DNA from: HGW-17 sp938004375
GTDB taxonomy: Bacteria; Myxococcota_A; Polyangia; HGW-17
Length of the DNA stretch: 21,477 bases
NCBI GenBank assembly: GCA_036802685.1
Contig: DAIRVS010000069.1
Coordinates: forward strand, 1-21,477
Direction: 5' to 3'
This document shows, one piece after another, positions 1 through 6,846 of this stretch. Both the position numbers and the translations under genes were made by a program. The notes below the pieces were generated by a model, which saw only the letters and a program-made list of their open reading frames with translations, was not told the origin of the DNA and made no database searches. Every line of letters begins with the position of its first letter. Within the stretch, counting starts at the first letter, position 1.

Positions 1-275
1 AGCTCGAAGACGTCCGGGCAGCCCGGGATCCGGAGGGCGGTGTCGGTCAACTCGAACCGGTCGGGCGAAAGCGGCCTACCGTCGAGGTTCAGGGCTTCCA
101 GGACCAGCTCTTCACCGTCGAGCACGAGGACCGCGTCCGGCGGGCCGGTGCGCCGCACCGCCAGGTTGGCGGTCACGAGGGTGCCGTCCGGATCCAGCTC
201 GAAGGTGAGGCGGGTCCGGTCTATGTGGAAGGGGCAGGGGGTGTAATCGGACAGGCGGACGGGCGTCGCGGGCAT
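1..275 (-). CDS. pepN: Aminopeptidase N, N-terminal fragment (cut by window edge)
   Basis: Reading the minus strand from ATG at 275 gives 91 open codons to the window edge. The start MPATPVRLSDYTPCPF and the following HIDRTRLTFELDPDGT..VTANLAVRR, VLDGEELVLEALNLDG and IPGCPDVFE match the N-terminal beta-domain of M1-family aminopeptidase N (E. coli PepN has RAPDYQITDIDLTFDL and LNGEDLKL at the same places). PepN is a cytoplasmic zinc metallo-aminopeptidase that completes protein turnover by removing N-terminal residues; the HExxH zinc site lies outside the window. The start is well supported: GGGAG lies 6 nt upstream, inside the last codons of the kinase gene, whose TGA (281-279) is only 3 bp before this ATG. 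The two are probably one transcript with coupled translation. Only the first tenth of the protein is visible, so the family call rests on this segment. Confidence 0.85.
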   Translation of the reverse strand, partial: MPATPVRLSDYTPCPFHIDRTRLTFELDPDGTLVTANLAVRRTGPPDAVLVLDGEELVLEALNLDGRPLSPDRFELTDTALRIPGCPDVFE

Positions 276-278
276 TCG

Positions 279-2966
279 TCACTCCCGGGGCGGGGGCAAA
301 AAGGCCGCCGAGACCGCGGCGGCGACCTCGGCGAGCCGGAACGGTTTGGTCAGAAGGCCGGAGACCTGCGCGGCATCGAAGGTCTCGGTGACGTTCTGGC
401 CGCTGATGACGATCAACTTGGGCCGCTTCTCGCGGGGCAGCGCGGACACCCGCTCCATGAACTCCCGGCCGCTCATGGCGGGCATCTGGAGGTCGACCAG
501 CGCGAGATCGAAGCGCTCCTTGCGCAGCATGGCCAGGGCGTCCGTGCCGTCGTCGGTGTCCCGGGTGACGTGCCCCTGCTTCTGCAGGTAGCTGGCCAGC
601 AGCGCGCGCAGGTCCTCCTCGTCGTCGAGGATGAGGATCTTCAGTTGCAGGAAGGGTTCCGCCGCGCGGGTGGCGGGGACGGACTCGAGCTTGCGCACGG
701 TCTTGGAGGCCGGCAGCCGGACCGTGAAGGTGGTTCCCTCCCCGACGCGGCTCTGGACCTCGATCGTGCCGCTGTGGTTCTGCACGATGGAGTGGCTCAC
801 GCTCAGCCCGAGGCCGGTGCCCCGCACGGAGGACATGGGTCCCTCGCCCTGGGCGTGCTCGCCCTTGGTGGTGAAGAACGGGCTGAAGATGCGTTTCAGG
901 TGCTCGGGAGGGATCCCGCACCCGGTGTCGGTGACGGCCACGCACACGAAGGGGCTCTCGTGGGTCACCTGAATGGAGATCTTTTTCTCGGGGTGGTCGA
1001 TCATGGCATGCTGCGCGTTGATCAGGATGTTGAGGAACACCTGCCCGATCTGCGAGGCGTCCATGAAGGTGTCGGGGACCTCGTGGTAGTGTTTCTCGAC
1101 GGTGATGCCCGAGGTCGACAGTTCGTGTTTGATCATCTGAAGGGTGTCGTCCAGCACGGCGGCGACGTTGCCCGCGGAGACCTTGCCCATCGTGCTGCCC
1201 GCGAAGGTCAGCAGGTTGCTGGTGATGTTCTTAGCGCGCAGCGCGCTCTTGCGGATGACGCGGAAGTAGTGCAGGGCCTCCTCTTCGAGGCCGTTGCGCA
1301 TCAGACCCAGCTCGGCGAACCCCAGGATGGCGAGGTTGATGTTGTTGAACTCGTGGGCCACGCCCCCCGCCAGGGTGCCGACCGCGGCCATGCGCTCGGC
1401 GCGGATCAACTGGTCCTCGAGGTTCTTGCGCTCGGTGATGTCCCGCAGGATTCCCTCGACGCCCAGAACGTTGTTGTTCTCGTCGACGTAGTAGTTGGCG
1501 TTGGTGGACACCCAGAACTCGGCGCCGGTCCGGGTCCGCATGAGCATCTCGAACTCGATGACGCGGCCGGCCGTGTCCAGCCGCTCCAGGAACTCCAGGC
1601 GCTTCTCTCGGTGGATGACGAGCTCCTGCAGGAGGTTGAGGCCGGTCATGTCCTCGGGCTTGTAACCGAAGATCTGCTGGCAGGACGGAGAGATGAGGGT
1701 GATCCGCCCGCCGATGTCGGTCCGATAGTACACGTCGTGCAGGCTCTCGAAGATGTTGCGGTACTTCGTCTCACTCTCGCGCAGGGCCTCCTGGGTGCGG
1801 CGCCGGCTCTCCTCGATGCGCAGCCGGTAGACCGTGTGTCCGACGAGCTGGCGGGCGTCCTCGAGGAGGCTGCGAAGCGCGCTCCCGATCTTGGCGAAAC
1901 GTCCGGGGTCGGGCTCGTCCTTGCCGACGCTGAGCATGAGCGCGCCCTCGAAGGCGTTCTCAATGCGGATGGGGCAGGCGATCACGCGCTCGATGTTGTA
2001 GGTGTGGAAGATGCCCCAGAGGATGGGTTTGGCCAACGGGCGGACGATGGCCGGCAGGGCCTGCATCACCGTGGGGGGGGTGCAGACGAAGAACTCCTCG
2101 GACAAAAAAGGCTTCACGATGAACGAGGGGAGCACCAGGCCCACGCTGGGCTTCTGGTTGGATGAGCACCACTCGGCCTGGCAGATCATGCTCTGATCGG
2201 GCTGCATCTCGTAGAAGTTGATCCGGCTCAGGCCGATGCCGGGACCCAGCAGGTTGAGGATCTTGAGGATGGCCGTGCGGCTCTCGGGCGCTTCCTGGGA
2301 GAACATCCGCCACATCTCGACCCGCAACCGGTCGTAGGTCGTCGCCTCGGGCGCGTGGGGTTCCGCCGGGGGCGTCAGCGCCGGAAGTTCACGGGAGTGC
2401 TCGACGTAGGCGGCCACGTTCCGGATCTCGTCGACGGCCAGCCAGAACCCGGCGCCGCCCTCTCTCGTGAGGGGGGACTCGTCCTCCACGCGGGTCACGC
2501 GGAGCACGTCGTCGAAGTGGTCGGGTGCCTTGAGGACCTCGCTCTGGGCGGAGGTGGAGATGATCGCGAACTCCGGGAGGTGGTCGGCGGCGGGCACGGG
2601 CAGGGTATCCGGCAGGCCGAACAGTTCGAGGGCCGCCGGGTTGGCGTAGTCGATGCGCCCGTGGATGTCGATGTGCAAGAAGGCGTGCCGGGCCTTCTGC
2701 ATCAGGCGCCCGGGCAGAGTGATTCCACCGGAGGGGCCAGCGGCCAGGGCAGCCGCTTCAGAGTTCGAGACCGACGCTGGTGCCTGGGTGGAGGAGTCGA
2801 CCGATGCGGGGGTGCCGGCCGGGGTGGGGACCTCAGGAAGGGTGGAGGGCTCATGAAGAGTGGGGAAGGACGCGCGACGGCGGCGGGCCCACGCGAGCCC
2901 CGCGCCGACGCCGACGGTGAGGCCGACGGCGAACAGAATGATGAAGAAGGGCGCTGACTCCCACAT
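279..2966 (-). CDS. Membrane-anchored hybrid sensor histidine kinase (PAS-GAF-like-PAS-HisKA-HATPase-REC)
   Basis: An 895-residue hybrid two-component sensor. In order: one N-terminal transmembrane helix (about 5-27, followed by ARRRR), a Pro/Ser/Thr/Ala-rich linker (32-90), a PAS-like domain (94-160, beginning HAFLHIDIHGRIDYANPAA), a GAF-like region (about 218-390), a second PAS/PAC domain (about 395-515, with FGYKPEDMTG), a HisKA domain with phospho-acceptor H538 in GTLAGGVAHEFNN, a HATPase with D680TGCGIP and GTGLGLS, and a C-terminal receiver with acidic LDDEE, phospho-acceptor D825 in LVDLQMP and conserved LTKPF. The open frame extends upstream to 3272, but I chose ATG 2966: it has GAGG 8 nt upstream, starts just before the membrane helix, and lies about 25 nt after a consensus -10 box. 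Expected role is autophosphorylation and an internal phosphorelay at the inner membrane; the signal and final partner are unknown. pepN follows in the same transcript. Confidence 0.93.
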   Translation of the reverse strand: MWESAPFFIILFAVGLTVGVGAGLAWARRRRASFPTLHEPSTLPEVPTPAGTPASVDSSTQAPASVSNSEAAALAAGPSGGITLPGRLMQKARHAFLHIDIHGRIDYANPAALELFGLPDTLPVPAADHLPEFAIISTSAQSEVLKAPDHFDDVLRVTRVEDESPLTREGGAGFWLAVDEIRNVAAYVEHSRELPALTPPAEPHAPEATTYDRLRVEMWRMFSQEAPESRTAILKILNLLGPGIGLSRINFYEMQPDQSMICQAEWCSSNQKPSVGLVLPSFIVKPFLSEEFFVCTPPTVMQALPAIVRPLAKPILWGIFHTYNIERVIACPIRIENAFEGALMLSVGKDEPDPGRFAKIGSALRSLLEDARQLVGHTVYRLRIEESRRRTQEALRESETKYRNIFESLHDVYYRTDIGGRITLISPSCQQIFGYKPEDMTGLNLLQELVIHREKRLEFLERLDTAGRVIEFEMLMRTRTGAEFWVSTNANYYVDENNNVLGVEGILRDITERKNLEDQLIRAERMAAVGTLAGGVAHEFNNINLAILGFAELGLMRNGLEEEALHYFRVIRKSALRAKNITSNLLTFAGSTMGKVSAGNVAAVLDDTLQMIKHELSTSGITVEKHYHEVPDTFMDASQIGQVFLNILINAQHAMIDHPEKKISIQVTHESPFVCVAVTDTGCGIPPEHLKRIFSPFFTTKGEHAQGEGPMSSVRGTGLGLSVSHSIVQNHSGTIEVQSRVGEGTTFTVRLPASKTVRKLESVPATRAAEPFLQLKILILDDEEDLRALLASYLQKQGHVTRDTDDGTDALAMLRKERFDLALVDLQMPAMSGREFMERVSALPREKRPKLIVISGQNVTETFDAAQVSGLLTKPFRLAEVAAAVSAAFLPPPRE

Positions 2967-2991
2967 GGTCGTCCCTCGCAAGGTGGGAGGC

Positions 2992-3021
2992 ATTATAGTC
3001 GCCTTGCCCGGAGATTCCCAA
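2992..3021 (-). promoter_or_regulatory. Sigma70-type promoter of the hybrid kinase gene
   Basis: On the minus strand TTGGGA (3021-3016), an 18-bp spacer and a perfect TATAAT (2997-2992) precede the kinase ATG at 2966 by about 25 nt, so the predicted leader is short. This is the only perfect -10 hexamer in the window. Confidence 0.7.
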
Positions 3022-3099
3022 GGGAAAAACCGGTCGTCGCGCAAAATCCCGGAATCCGCGCCGGGCAGGCCCCGGCCCCACGTTTCCCCACGTTTCGAC

Positions 3100-3128
3100 T
3101 TGACCCCAGGTCCGGAATGCGCGTTACT
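3100..3128 (+). promoter_or_regulatory. Possible promoter of the small lipoprotein gene
   Basis: TTGACC (3100-3105), 17 bp, then GTTACT (3123-3128), a weak -10. The -35 sits in the context CGACTTGAC, close to the -35 contexts of lnt (TGACTTGAC) and of the VWA gene and tRNA operon (CAGCTTGAC). The rest of 2967-3174 holds only the divergent kinase promoter and no gene that I can see. Confidence 0.4.
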
Positions 3129-3174
3129 CCCCTGCAGTGGTTTTGTCAACCCCTGACTAGGTAAGGAGAACCTC

Positions 3175-3606
3175 ATGAAGAGCGCAAAAATTTTTATGCT
3201 GGCCATTTTTATGTTGGGGCTGTCCGCCTGCGATGCCAAGGTGAAGCAGTGCAACGATCTGATCGCCGTCATGAATCAGGCACAGGAACTGAGCACCAAG
3301 GCCACGAAAGCGAACCGGGCGAATCCCGATCCCAAGGATTTCATCGCCATCGCCGATGACGTGGACAAATTCAAGGACAAGATCGGCGCCGTGAAACTCA
3401 AGGATGAGAAGCTCAAGGCTTATGCCAAGCAATATCAGGATTTGTTCGGTGGTCTATCGAAAATCTATCGGGAGATGGCCAAGGCCACGGAGGCCAAGGA
3501 TCGCGCGGCCATAGATAAACAAATCAAGGAGATGCAGGATCTTAAGTTCGTCGAGAAGGTGAACGGCCTGAATGACGAGGTCAACAAGTACTGCGGTGCC
3601 AAGTAG
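3175..3606 (+). CDS. Small helical lipoprotein of unknown function
   Basis: A 143-residue protein I do not recognise. It starts with a short lipoprotein signal peptide ending in the lipobox L16-S-A-C19; SPII cleavage would leave Cys19 as the lipidated N-terminus, followed by Asp20. The mature part is highly charged, Lys/Asp/Glu/Ala-rich and probably all helical, with only two further cysteines (C26 and C140) near the two ends that could form a disulfide closing a helical bundle. The start is firm: AAGGAG lies 6 nt before the ATG. The gene is visibly less GC-rich than its neighbours, with codons such as AAA, ATT and TTT in the signal sequence. It lies just upstream of lnt, the enzyme that would finish its lipidation, but a separate promoter-like sequence lies between them. 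Function cannot be assigned. Confidence 0.88.
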   Translation: MKSAKIFMLAIFMLGLSACDAKVKQCNDLIAVMNQAQELSTKATKANRANPDPKDFIAIADDVDKFKDKIGAVKLKDEKLKAYAKQYQDLFGGLSKIYREMAKATEAKDRAAIDKQIKEMQDLKFVEKVNGLNDEVNKYCGAK

Positions 3607-3639
3607 CCTCCGCCGGTCCTGCGATTTTCCCGCTTTGAC

Positions 3640-3669
3640 TTGACAAGCCTCGCCCCGAGGCCATAGGGT
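3640..3669 (+). promoter_or_regulatory. Promoter-like sequence before lnt
   Basis: TTGACA (3640-3645), 18 bp, then TAGGGT (3664-3669), which keeps the TAnnnT pattern of a -10 box. It lies 31 bp before the chosen lnt start. It argues that lnt and the desulfurase are transcribed separately from the lipoprotein. Confidence 0.45.
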
Positions 3670-3700
3670 GCTGCCGCGGTTCACCGCGGAGTGGTCACAC

Positions 3701-5488
3701 ATGCGGCTTTCCAAGTGGTATCCCTGGTCCATGGCGGCGCTCTCGGGCGTGATGTGGTTCACGTCCTGTCCGCCGTTCCCCTTTTGGCCCATGGCTTGGG
3801 TGGCCATGATCCCCCTGCTGGTCGTGATCCGCGACGCGACACCGCGCCGCGCGTTCCAGTTCGGCTGGGTGACCGGCATCGTCGCCGCCGGGGGCGGCTT
3901 CCCGTGGATCCCTGACCTCATCATCCGCTTCGGTAACCTGCCGGTGGTCCTGGCATGGTTCGTCTATGCCCTATACACGCTCTATCAGGGACTGATCTAC
4001 GCGCTCATCGCCTGGGGGATCCGCCGCGTGACCGCCGACTGGCCCCGGACCCCGCTATGGGTGGCCGCGCCTGTCCTGACGGTCGCCGTGGAATATGTGT
4101 TCCCGCTGATCTTTCCTTGGTACCTGGCGATCACCCAGGGGTTCGTGCCCACCTCCATCCAGATCGCCGAGTTCACCGGTCCCACCGGTGTCAGCGCGCT
4201 GCTGGTCTTGTGCGCGGCGCTGGTCTTCGAGCTGGGTCTGGCCCTGCGCCAGCGCCGTCGGCCGCCGGCCCTGCTCCTGGTGCCGGCGGCGATCCTGCTG
4301 GTCGTCCTGGGCTGGTCCGCCTGGCGGGTGCGCGACGTGGGGGACCGCATGAAGGCCCGCCCCCACATGGGCGTCGCCATGATCCAGCCCAACATCGGCA
4401 TCGACGACGGCCGGGCACGCTACTTCGGCGAGCATCAGTTGGTGGTGCACCACCGGCTCTCCCAGGAGGCCGAGCGGCTGGCCGCGACGGGGGCGATCCC
4501 GCGCCTGGACCTGCTGGTCTGGAGCGAGAGCAGTTACCCCTATCCCATGCTCCGCGCGCGCACCGAGGACTACGCCGACCCCGGCGGAGAGCGTATGGAC
4601 TTCCGCCGCATCCGCCGTGGGTTCACCACGCCTCTGCTGATGGGCGCCACCACCCTCTCCCGGGAGGCCGAGGACGCCCAGGTCTACAACTCCGCGCAGT
4701 TGTTCGACCGCGAGGGGCGGATCCTGGGGCGCTACGACAAGAACTGGCTGCTGATGTTCGGCGAATACATCCCGCTGTACGACTACATGCCCTTTCTCCA
4801 CGGGTTCTTCCGGGCTCACCGCATGTCGAACATGACCCGCGGGACCCGGCTGTTCACCCTGGACCTGCCCGACGCCGCGACCACGGCCGGGCCGGCGACG
4901 GTGCGCCTGGGTCCCCTGATCTGCTACGAGGACATCCTGCCCGAGTTCGGGCGCCGCGCGGCCGGCGCCGGTCCCAACATCCTGGTGAACATCACCAACG
5001 ACGCCTGGTTCGGCGCCACCCAGGAGCCCTGGCAGCACCTGTCCCTGGCCGTGTTCCGTGCCGTCGAGACCCGGTTGCCCATGGTGCGCAACGTCAACAT
5101 CGGCGTGTCCACGTTCATCTGGCCCACCGGCGAGCTCGGCCCCACCGCGCCGTCCCGGGATCCCCTCGTCAACCCCGACGCGGGCTTGCATCCGCTCCGT
5201 TTCATGGAACAGTTGCAGCGGGCGCAGGTGCGGCCGGTCGAGGGGCGCCCCGGGCTGTTCCGCCTGGACGTGTGGCCCGACGGCTACGTGGTCCACGCCC
5301 TGGTGCCCGTGATGCCCCCGTCGGCCACGTTCTACGTGCGCTTCGGGGACGTGTTCGCCCGGTTGTGCCTGCTGGCGGCGCTCCTGGGGCTCTGGTTCCG
5401 GCCGACCCGGCGCCGCATTCTCGCGCTGCGCGCGCGCCTGGCGGCCCGGTCCGCGCGCCCGGCGGGGAAGGGTGGGAAGGATGCCTGA
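3701..5488 (+). CDS. lnt: Apolipoprotein N-acyltransferase
   Basis: Inner-membrane enzyme that moves an acyl chain from phospholipid to the free amino group of the lipidated N-terminal Cys of lipoproteins, the last step of lipoprotein maturation. The 595-residue protein has about six N-terminal membrane segments (residues 1-215), then a carbon-nitrogen hydrolase domain with the complete catalytic triad of the family: E276 in LLVWSESSYPYP, K347 in RYDKNWLLMFGEYIP and C408 in GPLICYEDILPEF. VNITNDAWFG and the VRNVNIGVS region are also typical, and a last membrane helix lies near the C-terminus. Length is slightly above the usual 500-550. I chose ATG 3701, with GGAG 9 nt upstream. A GTG at 3668 is in frame but would lie inside the predicted -10 element. 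The stop overlaps the next gene by 8 bp. Confidence 0.95.
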   Translation: MRLSKWYPWSMAALSGVMWFTSCPPFPFWPMAWVAMIPLLVVIRDATPRRAFQFGWVTGIVAAGGGFPWIPDLIIRFGNLPVVLAWFVYALYTLYQGLIYALIAWGIRRVTADWPRTPLWVAAPVLTVAVEYVFPLIFPWYLAITQGFVPTSIQIAEFTGPTGVSALLVLCAALVFELGLALRQRRRPPALLLVPAAILLVVLGWSAWRVRDVGDRMKARPHMGVAMIQPNIGIDDGRARYFGEHQLVVHHRLSQEAERLAATGAIPRLDLLVWSESSYPYPMLRARTEDYADPGGERMDFRRIRRGFTTPLLMGATTLSREAEDAQVYNSAQLFDREGRILGRYDKNWLLMFGEYIPLYDYMPFLHGFFRAHRMSNMTRGTRLFTLDLPDAATTAGPATVRLGPLICYEDILPEFGRRAAGAGPNILVNITNDAWFGATQEPWQHLSLAVFRAVETRLPMVRNVNIGVSTFIWPTGELGPTAPSRDPLVNPDAGLHPLRFMEQLQRAQVRPVEGRPGLFRLDVWPDGYVVHALVPVMPPSATFYVRFGDVFARLCLLAALLGLWFRPTRRRILALRARLAARSARPAGKGGKDA

Positions 5489-6617
5489 GGTCATCTATCT
5501 CGACGCAGCGGCTTCGACCCCCCCGTTCCCCGAGGTCCTGCAGCGCTACGTCGCGATCGGCGCCGAGATCTTCGCGAACCCGGCCTCCGGGCACGGCCTG
5601 GGCAAGGCCGCTCACCTGACCCTGGAGAAGGCCCGCGGCGAGGCCCTCGAGCTGCTCGGCGCCGACCACCATCGCCTGGTGTTCACCTCCGGCGCCACCG
5701 AGGGGAACAACTGGATGATGCAGGTGGCCCCCCAGCGGCCCGGGGTCCGCGTGGTCATCTCGGCCGTGGAGCACGCGTCGGTGCGTCGCGCCGCGCAGGC
5801 CGCCGCCGCCCGCTTCGGCTGGGCCCTCGAGATCCTGCCCGTGCGCCGGGACGGCACGCTGGATCCCGAGGCCGTGGACCGGCTGATCGCCGAGCCCCCG
5901 GACCTGCTCTCGGTCATGGCGGTGAACAACGAGACGGGCGTCCGTTATCCGGTGTCCGAGCTCGGCCGGCGGTTGAAGGAGGCCGGCGCGAAGACGTTCT
6001 TCCACGTCGATGCCGTGCACGCGGTGGCCCGGGGCTTCTGGCCGGAGTCCCTCGACGGCATCAGCGCGCTCACCCTGTCCTCCCACAAGTTTCACGGGAT
6101 CAAGGGCGGCGGGATGCTCCTCGTGGATCGCGCCAGCCTCATCGGACCGCTGCTCTACGGCGGCGAACAGGAGGACGGCCTGCGCTCGGGGACCGTGAGC
6201 GTGCCCGCCGCGGTGGCCTCGACCCTGGCCCTGCGCCTGGCGCTCGAGCGTCGTGACGCCGCCTTCCTCGACCTGGGCCGCCGGCTCCGGGAAGGGATCG
6301 CCGCCGCGTTGCCCCAGGTCGAGATCGTGGGCGCCGGCGCCCCCTGCGTCCCGTGGATCTGCATGGTTTCGGTCCCCGGGATGCGCGGGGACGCCCTCGT
6401 GCGCATGCTCGACGCCGCCGGCGTCGAGGTGTCGTCGGGCTCCGCCTGTGCCTCGGGGCGCCAGGGCCTGTCGCCCACGCTCTCGGCCATGATGGCCGAC
6501 TTCCGGCGCGGCTACGTCCGGTTCTCTTACCATTTGGGCACCACCGCCGCCGACATTGACGAGGCCGTCGCCCGCTTCGCCCACGTGGTCGACAAATACG
6601 CGCTGCCGTCCCGCTAG
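5481..6617 (+). CDS. Cysteine desulfurase, NifS/IscS class
   Basis: PLP-dependent enzyme of 378 residues that would take sulfur from L-cysteine onto a catalytic cysteine, for Fe-S cluster assembly or tRNA thiolation. Family marks: N-terminal MPEVIYLDAAASTPP, ANPASGHGLGKAA, FTSGATEGNN, the VNNETG loop, HVDAVHA, the PLP lysine K203 in SSHKFHGIKG, GGEQEDGLRSGT, and the sulfur-carrying C323 in SSGSACASG. The ATG at 5481 lies within the end of lnt, giving an 8-bp overlap; purine-rich GGGGAAGG and GGGAAGG precede it, so translational coupling is likely. A GTG at 5472 is also in frame. No scaffold (IscU/NifU), ferredoxin or tRNA-modification gene lies next to it, so I cannot say which sulfur pathway it serves and give no symbol. 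Confidence 0.93.
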   Translation: MPEVIYLDAAASTPPFPEVLQRYVAIGAEIFANPASGHGLGKAAHLTLEKARGEALELLGADHHRLVFTSGATEGNNWMMQVAPQRPGVRVVISAVEHASVRRAAQAAAARFGWALEILPVRRDGTLDPEAVDRLIAEPPDLLSVMAVNNETGVRYPVSELGRRLKEAGAKTFFHVDAVHAVARGFWPESLDGISALTLSSHKFHGIKGGGMLLVDRASLIGPLLYGGEQEDGLRSGTVSVPAAVASTLALRLALERRDAAFLDLGRRLREGIAAALPQVEIVGAGAPCVPWICMVSVPGMRGDALVRMLDAAGVEVSSGSACASGRQGLSPTLSAMMADFRRGYVRFSYHLGTTAADIDEAVARFAHVVDKYALPSR

Positions 6618-6625
6618 AGAGCCGC

Positions 6626-6651
6626 CCGATTTCGATTTCGATTTCGATTGG
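6626..6651. repeat. 26-bp (GATTTC)n microrepeat, copy 1
   Basis: CC followed by three GATTTC units, then GATTGG. It begins 8 bp after the desulfurase stop codon. Its exact reverse complement occurs once more in the window, at 10893-10918. It is not self-complementary, so a single copy would not form a terminator hairpin. Confidence 0.95.
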
Positions 6652-6701
6652 GAACCTGGAAGAGATCTTCGGGGTCCCGCCGGTCGGCCAGAATGTTCTG
6701 T

Positions 6702-6730
6702 GCTCATGTCGCATTTTTCTTGACATGGGC
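6702..6730. promoter_or_regulatory. Inverted repeat upstream of the VWA gene promoter
   Basis: GCTCATGTC (6702-6710) and GACATGGGC (6722-6730) form a 9-bp dyad, with one G-T pair and an 11-bp T-rich centre. It ends 12 bp before the -35 box at 6743, the usual place for an activator site. It could also form a hairpin in a transcript reading through from the desulfurase, but no U-tract follows. Confidence 0.4.
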
Positions 6731-6742
6731 GCAAATCTCAGC

Positions 6743-6770
6743 TTGACCCTGTACACCCTCATACTATACT
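6743..6770 (+). promoter_or_regulatory. Strong sigma70-type promoter of the VWA/MopE gene
   Basis: TTGACC (6743-6748), 16 bp, TATACT (6765-6770). The best matched plus-strand promoter in the window. It would give a 5' leader of about 70 nt before the ATG at 6847. Confidence 0.7.
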
Positions 6771-6782
6771 GTAAACAGCTTC

Positions 6783-6822
6783 TCGCCCCTCCAGGGATGT
6801 CCGTCGTTCGGCGGAAGGGCGA
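6783..6822 (+). promoter_or_regulatory. Structured 5' leader of the VWA/MopE gene
   Basis: TCGCCC (6783-6788) can pair with GGGCGA (6817-6822), enclosing a second hairpin CCGTC-GTTC-GGCGG (6801-6814, one G-U pair). The ribosome-binding site AAGGAG (6835-6840) lies 12 nt further on and is left free in this fold. I cannot tell whether it stabilises the mRNA or regulates it; no known riboswitch was recognised. Confidence 0.35.
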
Positions 6823-6846
6823 AAACCGACGCTGAAGGAGTCTGTC

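Noticed and set aside
225..2165. Long plus-strand open frame antisense to the hybrid kinase
   Set aside because: The minus strand encodes all the kinase motifs in order. The plus-strand translation is low-complexity Gly/Asp/Val/Leu-rich without any recognisable domain, as expected from GC-rich codon third positions.
2967..3272. Longer N-terminus for the hybrid kinase, starting at 3272
   Set aside because: It would cover the consensus promoter and the start of the divergent lipoprotein gene, adds about 100 residues without domain character, and hides the membrane helix; ATG 2966 has a ribosome site.
6719..6748. Second promoter using TTGACA at 6720-6725
   Set aside because: At a normal spacing its -10 would fall on the TTGACC of the better promoter and has no TATA-like bases; this TTGACA is part of the inverted repeat.
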